Below are positions 6,476-7,381 of a DNA stretch of 7,381 nucleotides, piece after piece. The translations under genes were made by a program, and so were the position numbers. The DNA comes from Campylobacteraceae bacterium (lineage in GTDB: Bacteria > Campylobacterota > Campylobacteria > Campylobacterales > Sulfurovaceae), in assembly GCA_027026055.1 (NCBI GenBank), contig JALVPA010000006.1:382-7762 (forward strand). Direction: 5' to 3'. Numbering within the stretch: the first letter of the stretch is position 1; each line of letters starts with the position of its first letter. Under the pieces are notes generated by a model. That model searched no databases, was not told where the DNA came from, and saw only the letters and a list, made by a program, of their open reading frames with translations.

Positions 6476-6502
6476 GCCAGTTTCACTGTAGTATTGAGAC
6501 GT

Positions 6503-6928
6503 TTATTTGAAAATATTCAATCGTATCTTCAAGCGGTCGTAGCGGTTCGTATAGCTCCCTTTCAGATAGAAGGTTCGGCGTGTCGCGACGATTGCTTCGT
6601 TGTCACCTCCGAGATAGATCGGAATGGGGTTTTCCGTCGATACGGTGCGTTTTATCGTTTTTAGGGTACGTCGCGCTTCGTCGTTCTTCGGACGCACGAT
6701 ACTTTTGACGATATCGTAGGCGCTTTTGGTACTTTTGTCATAACGTTCGAGGTTTTGGGCCGTTAAAAAGAAAGTATCTTGCATGACGGCATCGGCACGT
6801 TCGGTTACATAAGAAACATCGTTGAAACGTTCGCCATAAATTTGAAGGATATAGTAAAGCGATACGGACATAATCATCACGGAGACCAATACTTCGATAA
6901 GCGTAAATCCTCCACGTAACGATCGCAT
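6503..6928 (-). CDS. Prepilin-like protein with type IV methylation motif (GspI-like minor pseudopilin)
   Basis: The 141-residue protein has a short basic leader, M-R-S-L-R-G-G, then F-T-L-I-E-V-L-V-S-V-M-I-M. This is the class III prepilin signature: a prepilin peptidase would cut between G7 and F8, and E12 is the conserved Glu at mature position 5. The hydrophobic helix (8-31) anchors it in the inner membrane and packs into a pilus or pseudopilus; the rest is a small polar periplasmic domain without cysteines. The small size and the V-L-V-S-V-M-I run resemble the minor pseudopilin GspI more than a major pilin, but subtype is uncertain. ATG 6928-6926 shares one base with the stop of the preceding gene (TAATG), and GGAGGAG precedes it by about 10 bases inside that gene. 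The downstream gspF supports a role in the same machine. Confidence 0.88.
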   Translation of the reverse strand: MRSLRGGFTLIEVLVSVMIMSVSLYYILQIYGERFNDVSYVTERADAVMQDTFFLTAQNLERYDKSTKSAYDIVKSIVRPKNDEARRTLKTIKRTVSTENPIPIYLGGDNEAIVATRRTFYLKGSYTNRYDRLKIRLNIFK

Positions 6929-7381
6929 TAGTAAAAATCTCCTCCGTGTTCAAGTATACTCCGAAGTTTTGAAAATTTCTCTTTTATCTCCGAAAGCGAA
7001 TCGAAACGCAACACTTTCGGTGAAAACCCACCGAGTAGAAAGTACCCTTTCGAAGTTTTTACGACGGTAGGAGAAAAAAAGCCGTTTCGATGAAGCGTGA
7101 GCGAAAAACAAATCGGCGTGTCGTCGTAACGACCGTTCGAAACTTTTCGAAGTCTTAGGTCCGGAAGGATTTCGTAGCGTACGGGATGTCGTAACGCAAA
7201 ACGCATGGACAGTTTTTCGAACGGTTGCGAGGGGTCGCTACGAAAATAACACGCTTCGCATCGGTTCGGACACAGTAGCGTTCCGCCCTTTTGAAATATC
7301 GGGTTTTCGCGTAAGATTTTCGGTAGGGTTTCGAGAGAGACGGGCGGAGGAGCGGTAACGGTCTTGAATCCGTGAAACCCG
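6928..7381 (-). CDS. Hypothetical protein of the pseudopilin cluster, C-terminal 150 residues (5' end outside window)
   Basis: The frame stays open from the window edge (first full codon 7380-7378) to TAA 6930-6928. An internal ATG at 7206 is therefore probably not the start, and 58 further codons are visible upstream. In visible numbering the protein shows a proline stretch (11-13), C-P-N-R-C-E-A-C (37-44), which is a C-x3-C-x2-C cluster, another Cys at 91, and a polar C-terminal part ending G-G-D-F-Y. No family was recognised. The one-base overlap with the prepilin-like gene, and the ribosome site for that gene lying inside this one, suggest it belongs to the same pilus/secretion operon. 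It could be another pseudopilin whose N-terminal motif lies beyond the window, or an accessory protein. The cluster could bind zinc or form disulfides; this is inference. Confidence 0.65.
   Translation of the reverse strand, partial: GFHGFKTVTAPPPVSLETLPKILRENPIFQKGGTLLCPNRCEACYFRSDPSQPFEKLSMRFALRHPVRYEILPDLRLRKVSNGRYDDTPICFSLTLHRNGFFSPTVVKTSKGYFLLGGFSPKVLRFDSLSEIKEKFSKLRSILEHGGDFY

Noticed and set aside
7244..7272. Reading C-x3-C-x2-C as proof of a radical SAM enzyme
   Set aside because: Only about 106 residues follow the motif and no other radical SAM motifs are visible, so the enzyme family cannot be claimed; it is kept only as a cysteine cluster.

Overview
This window looks like chromosomal sequence from a free-living, probably sulfur- or hydrogen-oxidising member of the Campylobacterota (the Sulfurimonas / Sulfurovum / Hydrogenimonas kind). 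That placement is inferred from the style of the protein sequences, the tight overlapping gene packing, the AAGGAG-type ribosome binding sites, and the gene set (YeiH-family exporter, MobA, RDD protein, GspF/PilC-type protein). No rRNA or other marker gene is present to confirm it. No tRNA, rRNA, insertion sequence, CRISPR array or prophage gene was seen. Coding density is very high: the longest gene-free stretch is the roughly 136-base divergent promoter region at 1986-2121.

Left part (1-885, + strand): the C-terminal end of a type III restriction endonuclease (Res), carrying its PD...ExK nuclease motif. After a short gap with a well-formed promoter comes a 164-residue, highly charged coiled-coil protein of unknown function.

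Middle part (882-3039): a divergent pair made of a YeiH-family (UPF0324, putative sulfate exporter) membrane protein on the - strand and a LysR-type regulator on the + strand. The intergenic region holds overlapping back-to-back promoters and two T-N11-A type inverted repeats, the classic layout of a regulator that controls its neighbour and itself.

Right part (3031-7381, - strand): six genes in one direction, with gaps of 67 bases or less and several overlaps. In transcription order they are a protein cut by the window edge with a C-x3-C-x2-C cluster, a prepilin-like protein (GspI-type pseudopilin), a GspF/PilC inner-membrane platform protein, an RDD-family membrane protein, an MFS permease of the HcaT-like type, and MobA (molybdopterin cofactor guanylyltransferase). 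The first three belong together as parts of a type II secretion or type IV pilus-like machine. The last three are probably carried along on the same transcript; the sequence gives no direct functional link.

Nothing here stands out as a clearly new biological system. The points most worth checking are the cysteine cluster in the protein at the right edge, the coiled-coil protein beside the restriction gene, and the regulator-binding architecture between the yeiH-like gene and the LysR gene.
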